A DNA stretch of 61,591 nucleotides, taken from assembly GCA_027459675.1 (NCBI GenBank), contig DAIDHO010000007.1, positions 1 to 61,591 of the forward strand, in the 5' to 3' direction. A program made the translations under genes and the position numbers. This document shows positions 47,900 to 56,549 of the stretch, piece by piece. Positions within the stretch are counted from its first letter, which is position 1. The number at the start of each line of letters is the position of its first letter. The notes below the pieces were generated by a model. The model searched no databases. It saw only the letters and a list, made by a program, of their open reading frames with translations, and was not told the DNA's origin. The stretch comes from Parachlamydiales bacterium (GTDB lineage: Bacteria; Chlamydiota; Chlamydiia; Chlamydiales; Rhabdochlamydiaceae).

Positions 47900-49048
47900 T
47901 TATTTTAGCTTCTCAAAGCGGGTCTCCGGGAAAAAAGCACTTAAAATTTGAGGAGCTTTTTCCCCTCTTTCGGCCATGACTTTAGCGCTATACAAGCATA
48001 GACCAACGCCCGGTCCTTCGCCAAAACCGGTGAAAACAATGGTATCTCCTTTCACTTGAACTTTAAAGTCGTTGCTAGGGAGTCTATTTTTCCCCACCAT
48101 TTTTTGGAATGTTGAAAAGTCATAATCTTTCACTTCCCCATCGCCGGAGACTTTCACTGCATACACTTTCTCAGACTGGGGAGTAAGATAAAGGTCAACC
48201 GCTGTAACCTTAGAAAGATTGGAGGCATGAGCAAGGTCTGTCTTAGGTAAAGAGTGGGTCCATGCGTGGTGGCTACGATCCTTTAAAGCAATGGGGGCTT
48301 GGACACCTGGAGGAGTGCTAATGGCTTTTCTGAAAATAGCAGCAAAATCGACCGTGCTACCTGCACTATTTTGAGTCCACTTTGCAGCAAAAGGAGCATC
48401 GCGGTAGGTCAAAATAGCGTGATAAGTCGCATCCACGGCCCGCTCCACATGAGGCTTAGGAAGGTGGGCAGCGCCCCGGTATCCTACTTCATCGGCCGTT
48501 ACATGCCAAAACGCATGCTTATTCCGCTGAGCCACAAAGTAGGCATTGGTCCGGGCAACAATGGAAATAGCACTCATGACTTCATCGTGAAGAGGGGAGG
48601 GGAATTCAGCGGAAAGGGTCGATTTGAGATAGTTTTCTACGTCGACTTCGTTAATTACATTAAATTTTCCATTATTGAGATAGATTTCAATACAACCGCG
48701 GTATTGGATTCCATTGACGAGAATCGAGCTTTGAGAATCTCCTGGTACAAATCGGAGCTGGTGAGATCCCTTAAACTTTTCTCCCCACTCAATTCCATAC
48801 GCTTCTGCTTTCACAGGATATCGTTTGCTTAAAATTCCCCAATCGATTTGGGTCCCATCTAGTGGATTATAAATATAATGGCGTCCTTTAACTTCTAGAG
48901 TCAGTTCTGGAACTTGTTTTGAGAGCAGAACTTTTAAAGTCATGGGTTTTGATTTCTGTGAAAAATCGGTATTTTGTGGAAGCGCGTGGAGAGATGCAAC
49001 CATACTGAGCATTCCTCCTACAACTGTCATTAAATGTCTCAAAAACAT
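47900..49048 (-). CDS. SpoIID/LytB-domain peptidoglycan protein
   Basis: The 382-residue product has a signal peptide (to about residue 22, LHALP) and the SpoIID domain: NEVDVENYLKSTLSAEFPS, IVARTNAYFVAQRN and the late GFGEGPGVGLCLYSAKVMAE. SpoIID proteins are lytic transglycosylase-like enzymes that trim peptidoglycan; in chlamydiae they act in septal peptidoglycan remodelling. AGGAG eight bases before the ATG fixes the start. It lies immediately after ruvB, as in C. trachomatis. Confidence 0.92.
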   Translation of the reverse strand: MFLRHLMTVVGGMLSMVASLHALPQNTDFSQKSKPMTLKVLLSKQVPELTLEVKGRHYIYNPLDGTQIDWGILSKRYPVKAEAYGIEWGEKFKGSHQLRFVPGDSQSSILVNGIQYRGCIEIYLNNGKFNVINEVDVENYLKSTLSAEFPSPLHDEVMSAISIVARTNAYFVAQRNKHAFWHVTADEVGYRGAAHLPKPHVERAVDATYHAILTYRDAPFAAKWTQNSAGSTVDFAAIFRKAISTPPGVQAPIALKDRSHHAWTHSLPKTDLAHASNLSKVTAVDLYLTPQSEKVYAVKVSGDGEVKDYDFSTFQKMVGKNRLPSNDFKVQVKGDTIVFTGFGEGPGVGLCLYSAKVMAERGEKAPQILSAFFPETRFEKLK

Positions 49049-49051
49049 TGT

Positions 49052-50071
49052 TTATTCTCCTTGATTAAATTTTACAGGAAGAGACCTCCCTAAATGGGTG
49101 TAAGCAAGCCGTGTAACCTCTCGTCCACGAGGGGTCCTTTTTAAAAATCCTTGAAGAATTAAGTAAGGTTCATAAACTTCAGCGAGAGTTTCGGCTTCTT
49201 CTCCAATAGCCACGGCAAGAGTTTGAACTCCCACAGGTCCCCCTTCATGGTGATCGATCATGATAGAAAGCAGTTTCTTATCCATTTCATCGAGACCTCT
49301 GTGATCGATCGATAGCATTTCTAAAGCAGAACGGGCTGTTGAAAGATCAATTTGGTGGATCTTATGCGTAAGGGCGTAGTCTCGAACCCACCGCAATAAG
49401 TTATTGGCAATGCGGGGGGTGCCTCGGGAACGGAGTGCAATTTCGTGGGCGGCATCTGTCTCCAGCAAAATACCTAAAAGCGTAGAAGAGCGGAGTAAAA
49501 TTTTTTCTAAAACTTTGGGTTCATAGAAATCGAGCCGAGAGGAGAAAGAAAAACGAGAGCGAAGAGGGGAGGAGAGAAGGCCTACACGGGTGGTTGCTCC
49601 TACAAGAGTAAACCGATTAAGTTTTACTTGAACAGATCTGGAGGCAGGCCCACTATCAATGAGAAGATCTAAGGAAAAATCTTCCATTGCAGGATAGAGA
49701 TATTCTTCAATGGTCTTAGAAAGCCTGTGAATTTCATCGATAAATAAAATATCGCCCTCTTTTAAATTTGTCAAAAGACCTGCAAGATCTCCTGCTTTTT
49801 CTATCACAGGCCCTGAAGTGATTGTCAGATGGCTTCCCATTGTTTTGGAAATCAGATGAGCAAGGGTTGTTTTACCCACACCTGGAGGCCCATGGAATAA
49901 AATGTGTCCGAGCGGTTCTTTGCGTGTTTGAGCAGCGTACATTAAAATGCCGAGTCTTTCACGGACCGCTTCTTGGCCCAAAAACTCCACTAGAGTTTGA
50001 GGACGGAGAGATGTTTCTAATTTTTCATCGGGTTTGGTCCACGACGATTCAACAAATTTACCTTTAACCAT
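49052..50071 (-). CDS. ruvB: Holliday junction helicase RuvB
   Basis: With the start at ATG 50071 the product has 339 residues. It has Walker A GPPGVGKTT (61-69), Walker B ILFIDEIHRL, sensor 1 GATTR and the arginine-rich winged helix ending TPRGREVTRLAYTHLG. RuvB drives branch migration with RuvA. A promoter-like TTGCTA (50104-50109), 18 bp, TAAATA (50080-50085) ends eight bases before this ATG, which lacks a Shine-Dalgarno site; GTG 50101 is an alternative start. Confidence 0.96.
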   Translation of the reverse strand: MVKGKFVESSWTKPDEKLETSLRPQTLVEFLGQEAVRERLGILMYAAQTRKEPLGHILFHGPPGVGKTTLAHLISKTMGSHLTITSGPVIEKAGDLAGLLTNLKEGDILFIDEIHRLSKTIEEYLYPAMEDFSLDLLIDSGPASRSVQVKLNRFTLVGATTRVGLLSSPLRSRFSFSSRLDFYEPKVLEKILLRSSTLLGILLETDAAHEIALRSRGTPRIANNLLRWVRDYALTHKIHQIDLSTARSALEMLSIDHRGLDEMDKKLLSIMIDHHEGGPVGVQTLAVAIGEEAETLAEVYEPYLILQGFLKRTPRGREVTRLAYTHLGRSLPVKFNQGE

Positions 50072-50202
50072 GAAGTTTATATTTAGCTGGTTGAGTATCA
50101 CTCTAGCAAAATAGGAATTGGGGAGCTATAGAAAATCAATCCGTAAAAATGATTGGACATTTGATGAGGACTGATACTACTATCGTGGTAGTAGGTGAAA
50201 GC

Positions 50203-50769
50203 ATGACGATCAAGTCAGACAAATGGATTCGTGAAATGGCCCTGAAGCATGGAATGATCGAGCCCTTTGTGGATGGCCAAGTCCGGTATTGTGAAGGAGA
50301 AAGGGTCATTAGTTATGGCCTTTCAAGCTATGGATATGATCTGAGGGTGGCCCACGAGTTCAAAGTTTTTACCAACATCAATAATTCCATGGTCGACCCT
50401 AAAAATTTTCGCGATGATGCATTTGTTCACGTTGAAGGAAATTATTGCATCGTTCCTCCGAATTCGTTTGCCTTAGCCCGCAGCGTGGAATATTTTAGAA
50501 TTCCTCGAGATATTCTCACTATTTGTCTAGGGAAATCAACCTATGCTCGCTGTGGAATTATTGTGAATGTAACCCCCTTTGAACCCGAATGGGAAGGATT
50601 TGTAACCCTTGAGATTTCTAATACCACGCCACTTCCTGCCAAGGTATATGCAAATGAAGGTCTTGCGCAAGTTATTTTCTACCAGGCTGCCGAGGTGTGT
50701 GAAACCTCTTATGCCGATCGAGGTGGAAAGTATATGAATCAGACGCATATCACGCTTCCTATTGCATAA
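50203..50769 (+). CDS. dcd: dCTP deaminase
   Basis: From ATG 50203 the product has 188 residues and begins [13 protein letters not shown], as in chlamydial Dcd; AGGTGA lies before it, so a start at 50149 is rejected. Family motifs are [32 protein letters not shown] and [20 protein letters not shown]. It deaminates dCTP to dUTP, feeding thymidylate synthesis. It is divergent from ruvB. Confidence 0.96.
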   Translation: MTIKSDKWIREMALKHGMIEPFVDGQVRYCEGERVISYGLSSYGYDLRVAHEFKVFTNINNSMVDPKNFRDDAFVHVEGNYCIVPPNSFALARSVEYFRIPRDILTICLGKSTYARCGIIVNVTPFEPEWEGFVTLEISNTTPLPAKVYANEGLAQVIFYQAAEVCETSYADRGGKYMNQTHITLPIA

Positions 50770-50797
50770 TAGACCGCTTCCTTAAGCTAAAGGTCTA
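50770..50797 (+). repeat. short near-palindromic intergenic element, copy 7
   Basis: The best preserved copy: TAGACCGCTTC, CTTAAG, CTAAAGGTCTA, with 26 of 28 positions matching. It starts at the base after the dcd stop codon. Confidence 0.75.
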
Positions 50798-50947
50798 TTA
50801 AACGACTCATAATAAATCACTTAATTCTTGAACCTTAATGTTTCGGTTATTTAACATGTCGGTTGAGTAGTCGAAATGAAAGTTTCAAGCTCGAACTAGG
50901 ATATTTTTCTTCGCAAATAAAATGAGATCATTACAATCAGGGTTAGT

Positions 50948-51259
50948 ATGGGACACGTAGGTAAAACTTCCTCGGGGACGAAACCTTGGACAGAACAGTG
51001 GGGGTGGTTTTTTTTAGTAGTGGGCGTTTTTGTCCTTCTTTACTTCTATAGTATAAGGGAGAAAAGCCGTTCCTATCATGAGACATGGGTTAAGCTTAAA
51101 GAATTAGAAAAAGAGAAAGATGAAGCTCTTAAAATGCAGGCCGATTTACAACTGCAAATTCAAAGCCAATCGGATCCTGCTTGGGTAGAAATGGTCTTAA
51201 AGCGTAATCTAGGGATGGTAGGAGAAGGAGAAGTGAAAGTTTATTTTCATAGTGAATAA
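50948..51259 (+). CDS. FtsB/DivIC-like septum protein
   Basis: The 103-residue product has one membrane helix (18-36), a charged coiled coil (about 39-75) and the C-terminal motif DPAWVEMVLKRNLGMVGEGE (77-96), similar to the FtsB/DivIC pattern of D-x-x-x-I-E-x-x-A-R-x-x-L-G-M-V-x-x-G-E. FtsB joins FtsL and FtsQ at the division site. Chlamydiae lack FtsZ but keep several septal proteins. The assignment rests on topology and this motif. Confidence 0.65.
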   Translation: MGHVGKTSSGTKPWTEQWGWFFLVVGVFVLLYFYSIREKSRSYHETWVKLKELEKEKDEALKMQADLQLQIQSQSDPAWVEMVLKRNLGMVGEGEVKVYFHSE

Positions 51260-51277
51260 TTCTTCTGGGAAAAGACT

Positions 51278-52516
51278 ATGGTAACACTCATCATTCTCCT
51301 TTTCATTCTTTTATTTTTTTCAGGCTTTTTTTCGGCTTCAGAGACGTCCCTCTTTTCTCTTTCCACCTTAAAAGTCAAAGCATATAAAACCGATGTAGAT
51401 TCTCGAAGGCGCTTGGTGGCCGATCTTCTTTCATCTCCCCGCGATTTGCTTGTTTCAATCATCATGATCAATATTGCTATCAATATTCTTATTCAAAATG
51501 TCTCTTCTTCTCTTTTTGGGGAGAAATCCAATTGGCTCTTAAATGTGGGTGTTCCGTTGGTGCTTACCCTGATCTTAGGAGAGGTAGTCCCTAAATCGAT
51601 TGGCCTGGTTAATAACGCGTGGATTTCTTATCGGGTCGCTCCTGTCATGAATTTTTTACAAAAACTCTTAGCTCCTATTCGTAAGGCTCTTGTGGCAGTC
51701 ACAAATGTTATTTCAAGAATTTTCTTTTTTTTCCTTAGAAAAGAGGAAGAAATTTCCATCGATGAATTGCAACATGCCCTTAGGACGTCTCGACAATATG
51801 GTGTTCTTCAGGCTGAAGAGGCTGAGCTGATTCGAGGGTATTTAGCTCTGCAGGAGTCGACAGTCAAAGAGCGCATGAGACCGCGCGAAGAAGTCCTCTA
51901 TTTTAACTTAGATGAGCCACTTTCTCGTCTAGTGCATCTTTTTGTCGATCAAGAATGCTCTAGAATCCCTGTTTGTAAAGAAGGGCTCGATCAAATTATA
52001 GGTGTGATGACAAGCCGCCAATTTTTTCTTCACCGTGAATCTATTGCATCTTCAAGTGATTTGAAAAAAGTTCTAGAGAAACCTTTTTTTGTACCCGAGA
52101 CTGTAGCTGCCAAAGTCTTGCTTAGACAATTTTATGATCGGCAAGAATCGTTTGCAATTGTCGTTGATGAATATGGATCGGTCTCAGGCATCGTGGCGTT
52201 AGAAGATTTAGTAGAGGCTGTCATCGGAGAGATTTCAGACAGACGGGATGAGAAAAACTTATATACCCTCTCAGGAGATGATGTCATTATTGCAAGTGGT
52301 AAAATGGAGCTTTTAGATTTGGAGAAAATTTTTGATCTTCCCTTTGTATCAAAAAACAACATGGTCACCGTAGGAGGCTATCTAACCGAAAAAATGGGAG
52401 ATATTCCTAAAAGCGGAAGTAAACTCATCACTGATGATTGCCTCTTTCATGTGCTGGCAGCAGATCCTACTCGTGTGCGGCGGGTCTATATCAGAAGGAT
52501 GAAGAAAAAACGATGA
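51278..52516 (+). CDS. DUF21/CBS/CorC-type membrane protein (first of a pair)
   Basis: The 412-residue protein has the DUF21 membrane domain (residues 1-140; FFSGFFSASETSLFSLSTLK is the family start), two CBS domains (about 190-310; VKERMRPREEVLYFNLDE) and a CorC/HlyC C-terminal domain (about 330-405). Such proteins are linked to magnesium/cobalt efflux, once called hemolysins (TlyC). It overlaps the next gene by four bases. Confidence 0.9.
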   Translation: MVTLIILLFILLFFSGFFSASETSLFSLSTLKVKAYKTDVDSRRRLVADLLSSPRDLLVSIIMINIAINILIQNVSSSLFGEKSNWLLNVGVPLVLTLILGEVVPKSIGLVNNAWISYRVAPVMNFLQKLLAPIRKALVAVTNVISRIFFFFLRKEEEISIDELQHALRTSRQYGVLQAEEAELIRGYLALQESTVKERMRPREEVLYFNLDEPLSRLVHLFVDQECSRIPVCKEGLDQIIGVMTSRQFFLHRESIASSSDLKKVLEKPFFVPETVAAKVLLRQFYDRQESFAIVVDEYGSVSGIVALEDLVEAVIGEISDRRDEKNLYTLSGDDVIIASGKMELLDLEKIFDLPFVSKNNMVTVGGYLTEKMGDIPKSGSKLITDDCLFHVLAADPTRVRRVYIRRMKKKR

Positions 52517-53733
52517 AAGATTCCTGGGAATTTCTTATCCTACTGATTCTTATTTGCGTGGTGATCCAAGGTTTTTTTGCCATGGTGGAAATGGCTTGCG
52601 TCTCTTTCAACAAAGTGCGACTTCAATACTATGTAAGTAAGGGAAATAAAAGAGCCATCTGGCTCAATGACCTGCTGCACCATCCAGGTCGTTTGTTTGG
52701 AACGGCCTTGATCTGCATTAACACGGCTTTGCAACTGGGTTCAGAAGCGTCACGCCGTCTATATGAAAGTTTAAATCTCAACCCCGATCTGGCTCCTCTG
52801 ACACAAGTGATCATTGTTTTAATCTTTGCTGAAATCGCTCCTTTATTTGCGGGTCGTCGGTATGCAGAACATGCAGCTATGATTGGAGTTCCCGTTCTTT
52901 ATGCTGTTTCATATGTGTTAAAACCGATTATTTGGCTCTTTGATGGATTTTGCCGGATTGTGCATCGAGTTATTGGTTCCTCAGAAAAGGCAGGACTCTA
53001 TTTAAGTCGGGAAGAGTTGCAAAAGATCTTTGAGCAAAAGGATGAAGAAGAGTTTAACACTATCTCAGTCCAGATTTTCGCTTTGCGTAATATGACAGCC
53101 AAAGACCTCATGCACCCTTTATCTAAAATTCAAATGATTCCTTCCATTTGCACTATTTCAGAAATGCGTACCCTGCTTTTTTATAATTATTCTCCTTTTG
53201 TTCCCATCTATAATAAAAGTCCAGAAAATATCATTGCAATCGCATATCCTAGAGATCTTTTGCGCCTGCCCGAGGCAAAAAAGGTGCGAGAACATGCTCG
53301 AGCCCCTTGGTTCATTACCGAAAAAGATTCTATTTTAACGATTCTGCGCCAATTTAGACGCAATAATGAAAGTGTTGCGATTGTGCTGGATGAAAAGGGA
53401 CTTGCTCGTGGCATTTTAACCCTAGATGAAATCATTGATGAAATCTTTGGTCTTACCGATTCCTGGATGTCATTTGAAGAAATGGTTCCCCGTTCCCACC
53501 ATGTCGTGGTAGATCGTACCTTTCCCGGAGATCAGAAGATCTCCGATTTTAATCAAACCTATAAAATTCATCTCGATTCCCACGGGATGGAAACTTTAGA
53601 AGAACTCATGACCCATCTTCTGGGTCACGTTCCCTCAGAAGGAGAATCTATTCGGATTGATCAATTTGAACTCACTGTCGAAGAATCAACGCTTCTAGGA
53701 CCTAAGACCATCGCTATCCGCACCATTTACTAG
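52513..53733 (+). CDS. DUF21/CBS/CorC-type membrane protein (second of a pair)
   Basis: Starting at the ATGA overlap (52513) this 406-residue paralogue of the preceding protein has a DUF21 domain (about 1-140; FFAMVEMACVSFNKVRLQYY), CBS domains (about 200-320) and a CorC tail (about 330-400). The CBS sequence is more diverged. The pair followed by NifS and PP2C genes matches the order I recall in Chlamydia. Its TAG stop is part of a palindromic element. Confidence 0.88.
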   Translation: MKDSWEFLILLILICVVIQGFFAMVEMACVSFNKVRLQYYVSKGNKRAIWLNDLLHHPGRLFGTALICINTALQLGSEASRRLYESLNLNPDLAPLTQVIIVLIFAEIAPLFAGRRYAEHAAMIGVPVLYAVSYVLKPIIWLFDGFCRIVHRVIGSSEKAGLYLSREELQKIFEQKDEEEFNTISVQIFALRNMTAKDLMHPLSKIQMIPSICTISEMRTLLFYNYSPFVPIYNKSPENIIAIAYPRDLLRLPEAKKVREHARAPWFITEKDSILTILRQFRRNNESVAIVLDEKGLARGILTLDEIIDEIFGLTDSWMSFEEMVPRSHHVVVDRTFPGDQKISDFNQTYKIHLDSHGMETLEELMTHLLGHVPSEGESIRIDQFELTVEESTLLGPKTIAIRTIY

Positions 53734-53772
53734 ACTTCTTGTGTAATGAGACCTTTAGTTACACAAGAGGTC
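53731..53772. terminator. bidirectional hairpin made from the palindromic element (copy 8)
   Basis: GACTTCTTGTGTAA (53733-53746) and TTACACAAGAGGTC (53759-53772) form a 14-pair stem with one mismatch around a 12-base loop that includes AGACCTTTAG. The first TAG is the stop of the DUF21 gene; TTA 53759-53761 is the stop of the cysteine desulfurase on the other strand, whose last residues RPLV are encoded by the element. Confidence 0.7.
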
Positions 53773-54883
53773 GAATGATCTGAGAAATCAAGTCGATGGT
53801 AAGATCGATATCTTGTTGGGTGGTAAAGCGGCTTAAGGAAAAGCGGATACTAGAGGCTGCAAGTTTGGGAGGGATACCCATTTGGAGTAGAATGGGGGAC
53901 GGCTCCAAACCTCCTGAGCTGCAAGCAGATCCATGGCTTGCGGCCACTCCTGCAAGATCGAGCTGGATGAGAAGGGTTTCCCCGTCAATACCTGGAAAAC
54001 CGATGTGAGCTGTGTTGCAGATACGAGGTCCTTGTCCGTGTACCACGATATTTCCTACCACGCGGGAGATGCCTTCAATGAGTCTATCGCGCAATTTTTG
54101 CATTTTTTCAGTGGCTTGAGGTAGGATGTTTGCGATAAGCTCCACCGCTTTTGCAAAGCCTACAATTCCCGGAATATTTTCTGTCCCCCCCCGACGGCCA
54201 TGCTCTTGAGATCCTCCAGTGATAAGAGGGGGAAGTTTATAATGCGATCGAAGAAGTGCAAGGCCTACTCCTTGCGGCCCATGAATTTTGTGGGAGGAAA
54301 AAGCCATGCCACTCACCCCGCGGGGGATATGAAACAGCTCTTTTCCCAGAAGCTGCACGCCATCTACCACGAAAGGGATATCATGTTTTTCTGCAATCGA
54401 CGCCAGAGCGGCAACGTTGCTTTTAACGCCCGTCGTGTTATTAACAGCCATGAGCACTATGAGCTTGGTGTGGGGGATAATAGCAGCTTCTAATTCCTCG
54501 GGCCTTATGGCCCCCCAAAGCCCTGCCTTTAGGTAAGTGACAGAAGCTCCGAGCCTTTCCAGATCCGCTAGCGTCATACGCACAGCGGGATGCTCAACGT
54601 TGGAGCTAATGATATGAGATCCAGGACTCAGAGCATAAAAACCGCGGATGAGATAATTGAGCGCTTCCGTAGCTCCGGAGGTAAAAATCAACTCGCTTGG
54701 TTTTACGTGTAATATGTGGGCAATGGTATCTCGAGAACGAGTCAGTGCTCGTTTGGCTTCTTGTCCAAAATAATGCATACTGGAAGGGTTCAATGGAATA
54801 GAAGTAAGCATTTCCTGGATTGCTTGAGCGACCTGCGGATCCAGCCCTGTGGTTCCATTATTATCTAAATAAATTTTTTTCAT
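53759..54883 (-). CDS. cysteine desulfurase (NifS/IscS family)
   Basis: The 374-residue PLP enzyme has SSHKIHGPQG (Lys199 binds PLP), the active-site loop HGSACSSG (Cys321) and the N-terminal YLDNNGTTGLDPQV. It mobilises sulfur from cysteine for Fe-S clusters or thionucleosides. Its extreme C-terminus is shortened or reshaped by a palindromic element. It overlaps the PP2C gene by four bases. Confidence 0.94.
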   Translation of the reverse strand: MKKIYLDNNGTTGLDPQVAQAIQEMLTSIPLNPSSMHYFGQEAKRALTRSRDTIAHILHVKPSELIFTSGATEALNYLIRGFYALSPGSHIISSNVEHPAVRMTLADLERLGASVTYLKAGLWGAIRPEELEAAIIPHTKLIVLMAVNNTTGVKSNVAALASIAEKHDIPFVVDGVQLLGKELFHIPRGVSGMAFSSHKIHGPQGVGLALLRSHYKLPPLITGGSQEHGRRGGTENIPGIVGFAKAVELIANILPQATEKMQKLRDRLIEGISRVVGNIVVHGQGPRICNTAHIGFPGIDGETLLIQLDLAGVAASHGSACSSGGLEPSPILLQMGIPPKLAASSIRFSLSRFTTQQDIDLTIDLISQIIRPLV

Positions 54884-55608
54884 TCGTTATCTATCTTTAC
54901 AAGAAGAAGCGTGATATTATCGTGCCCTCCACTTTTTTTTGCTGCTTCAATCAGTTCTAGCGCTGTTTCTTTCAGGCAAGAAGATTGCCTGAAAATAGCT
55001 TCGATTTGTTTATCGGTTAATGCATCATGCAGACCATCGCTACAGAGCAGGTAGATGTCCCCCTTTTCGTAGGGAATTGCAAGAAGCTCAGGTTCAATAG
55101 CAGGAGAAATGCCAAGTGCCCTTGTCAAAATATGTTTAACAGAGCGTCCTTTGGAAGGCATTTGTTGCTGAAGAGAGTGGTCGGTTGTAAGCAGTTTAAT
55201 CTCTTGTCTATAAAGGTAAATGCGGCTATCTCCCACATGTCCAATGATGGCCTTATTTTCTAAGAGCAGTAGGCAGCATAAAGTGGTGCCCATTCCATGG
55301 AGGTCAGGATGATCTTTTCCTAAGCTTCGAATCCATGAATTAGCAGAAATAAAACTTTCTCCCAGGTATCTTTTAGCAGAAGAGACTGAAGGAGGTCTCG
55401 GGCTTCTAAAGTATTTATCGACTGCATCACAAAAATGAAGGACTGCCTCCTTAGCTGCGACTTCTCCAGCCAGGTGACCGCCCATTCCATCGGCGAGAAC
55501 ATAAAAATGATTATCGGGAAGCTCTGCCCAGATATCTTCGTTGTTTCTCCTTGAAAGCCCGATATCCGAAACGCCAAAGGTTTCTATAGAAGGGATCATA
55601 CTATTCAT
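54880..55608 (-). CDS. PP2C-family Ser/Thr protein phosphatase
   Basis: With ATG 55608 (others: 55599, GTG 55620) the product has about 242 residues. It carries the PP2C metal motifs NNEDIW, VLADGMGGHLAGE (Asp40), LLCSDGLHDAL and GGHDNITLLLV. It removes phosphate from targets of the Pkn-type kinases of chlamydiae. No membrane segment is present. No Shine-Dalgarno site is seen at any start. It is co-transcribed with the desulfurase. Confidence 0.92.
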   Translation of the reverse strand: MNSMIPSIETFGVSDIGLSRRNNEDIWAELPDNHFYVLADGMGGHLAGEVAAKEAVLHFCDAVDKYFRSPRPPSVSSAKRYLGESFISANSWIRSLGKDHPDLHGMGTTLCCLLLLENKAIIGHVGDSRIYLYRQEIKLLTTDHSLQQQMPSKGRSVKHILTRALGISPAIEPELLAIPYEKGDIYLLCSDGLHDALTDKQIEAIFRQSSCLKETALELIEAAKKSGGHDNITLLLVKIDNE

Positions 55609-55649
55609 TATATAGAGCACTTATACATAGTCAATAATGGTTTTAAAAA

Positions 55650-55825
55650 CTCGGATGTTCAATCGGGTCCACGCGGTCGCCTTGTGGATGGGAATGGCAG
55701 AACATCTCGACTTCTCTCGAATCTATCTTTTATTTTAGGCACTACATTTTCGTAATGTACCCGTCTCTTTTCAAGTTAAAGACTCCATAGATGTGTATGA
55801 TTATTTTTATTAACAGGGCCTTAGG
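55650..55825 (+). other. possible degenerate insertion-sequence end
   Basis: A short open frame (MFNRVHAVALWMGMAE..., ending LLF-stop near 55737) in more GC-rich sequence is followed at 55801-55825 by ATTATTTTTATTAACAGGGC, which closely resembles the arms of the MITE at 56550-56644. It could be a transposase tail plus its terminal repeat, but no transposase family is recognisable. Confidence 0.25.
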
Positions 55826-55828
55826 GAT

Positions 55829-55885
55829 AAAAAACCCAACTACCTTAAAGCTGATTGGACTTACAGGTAATTGGGCTTTTTTTAG
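55829..55885 (-). terminator. terminator of the secreted-protein gene
   Basis: On the minus strand AGCCCAATTACCT and AGGTAGTTGGGT pair around a 19-base loop and are followed by TTTTTT, a good intrinsic terminator 11 bases beyond the stop at 55896. Confidence 0.75.
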
Positions 55886-55895
55886 GAAAATCTGT

Positions 55896-56507
55896 TTACT
55901 TAACGACAATCACTCCAATGGTTGTTGAAGCATCAGGCTCTTGCCCTTGAGCATCTGCCCACGCTTGTAAAGCCTCGGATTCTAGAAAGCTCTCAACCAC
56001 TCTAAAGCGAATTTGATAAATACCTTTGGCTTCTGGAGCTGTCAGGATGAACTTCTCCTTGCTATCTCCAGCAGAAGCCCCTAGATAATTACAAACGGTA
56101 ACTTGAGGGCCGACTCCTTTAATTCCAATTAAAACACGGTAGAATGAAAGGGAATTGCATTTTTGCGGATCCAAATGGCAGTGAAGAATCCCTTCAATCT
56201 TTTCTCCTGGCTGAACCGCCGCTGCTCTGGAATGGCCGTTCAGTTTCAAATGAGAAAGAGTTGCTACTCCTGAAGTTGCATGATCTTGGATAATTCCTTT
56301 CCAAGAGTAATTGTCCAAATATTCTTGAACAGCTTTAATATCTCCTGAAATGTTATCAACTTCCTTTTTAAGGAAGTCTGACGCTTCTTCAATCCCTTTC
56401 TTGATTTTGTCCTTGATATCCTTCGCTTGAAGTTGCGCGGGAATTACGAATAGAGAAGATACAAATACAACTAACGAAATCCAAAATTTAAAGTGATTGT
56501 TTTTCAT
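55896..56507 (-). CDS. secreted protein of unknown function
   Basis: The 203-residue product has a clear signal peptide (to QLQA, residue 28), an amphipathic lysine-rich helix (about 30-62: KDIKDKIKKGIEEASDFLKK) and a strand-rich domain (about 80-203) with three cysteines (HCHLDPQKC, TVCNY). GGAGTG lies seven bases before the ATG. A long inverted repeat is placed just upstream. I recognise no family. Confidence 0.72.
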   Translation of the reverse strand: MKNNHFKFWISLVVFVSSLFVIPAQLQAKDIKDKIKKGIEEASDFLKKEVDNISGDIKAVQEYLDNYSWKGIIQDHATSGVATLSHLKLNGHSRAAAVQPGEKIEGILHCHLDPQKCNSLSFYRVLIGIKGVGPQVTVCNYLGASAGDSKEKFILTAPEAKGIYQIRFRVVESFLESEALQAWADAQGQEPDASTTIGVIVVK

Positions 56508-56549
56508 AAAAACACTCCTTTTTTAGTTTGAAAATTACCTGTCATTTCT

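Noticed and set aside
48299-48832. A 177-codon plus-strand frame
   Set aside because: It is antisense to the well-supported SpoIID gene and shows no family features.
50149-50202. An 18-codon N-terminal extension of dcd
   Set aside because: Chlamydial Dcd starts at the downstream ATG, which has AGGTGA before it; the extension overlaps an inverted repeat (TACTAC/GTAGTA).
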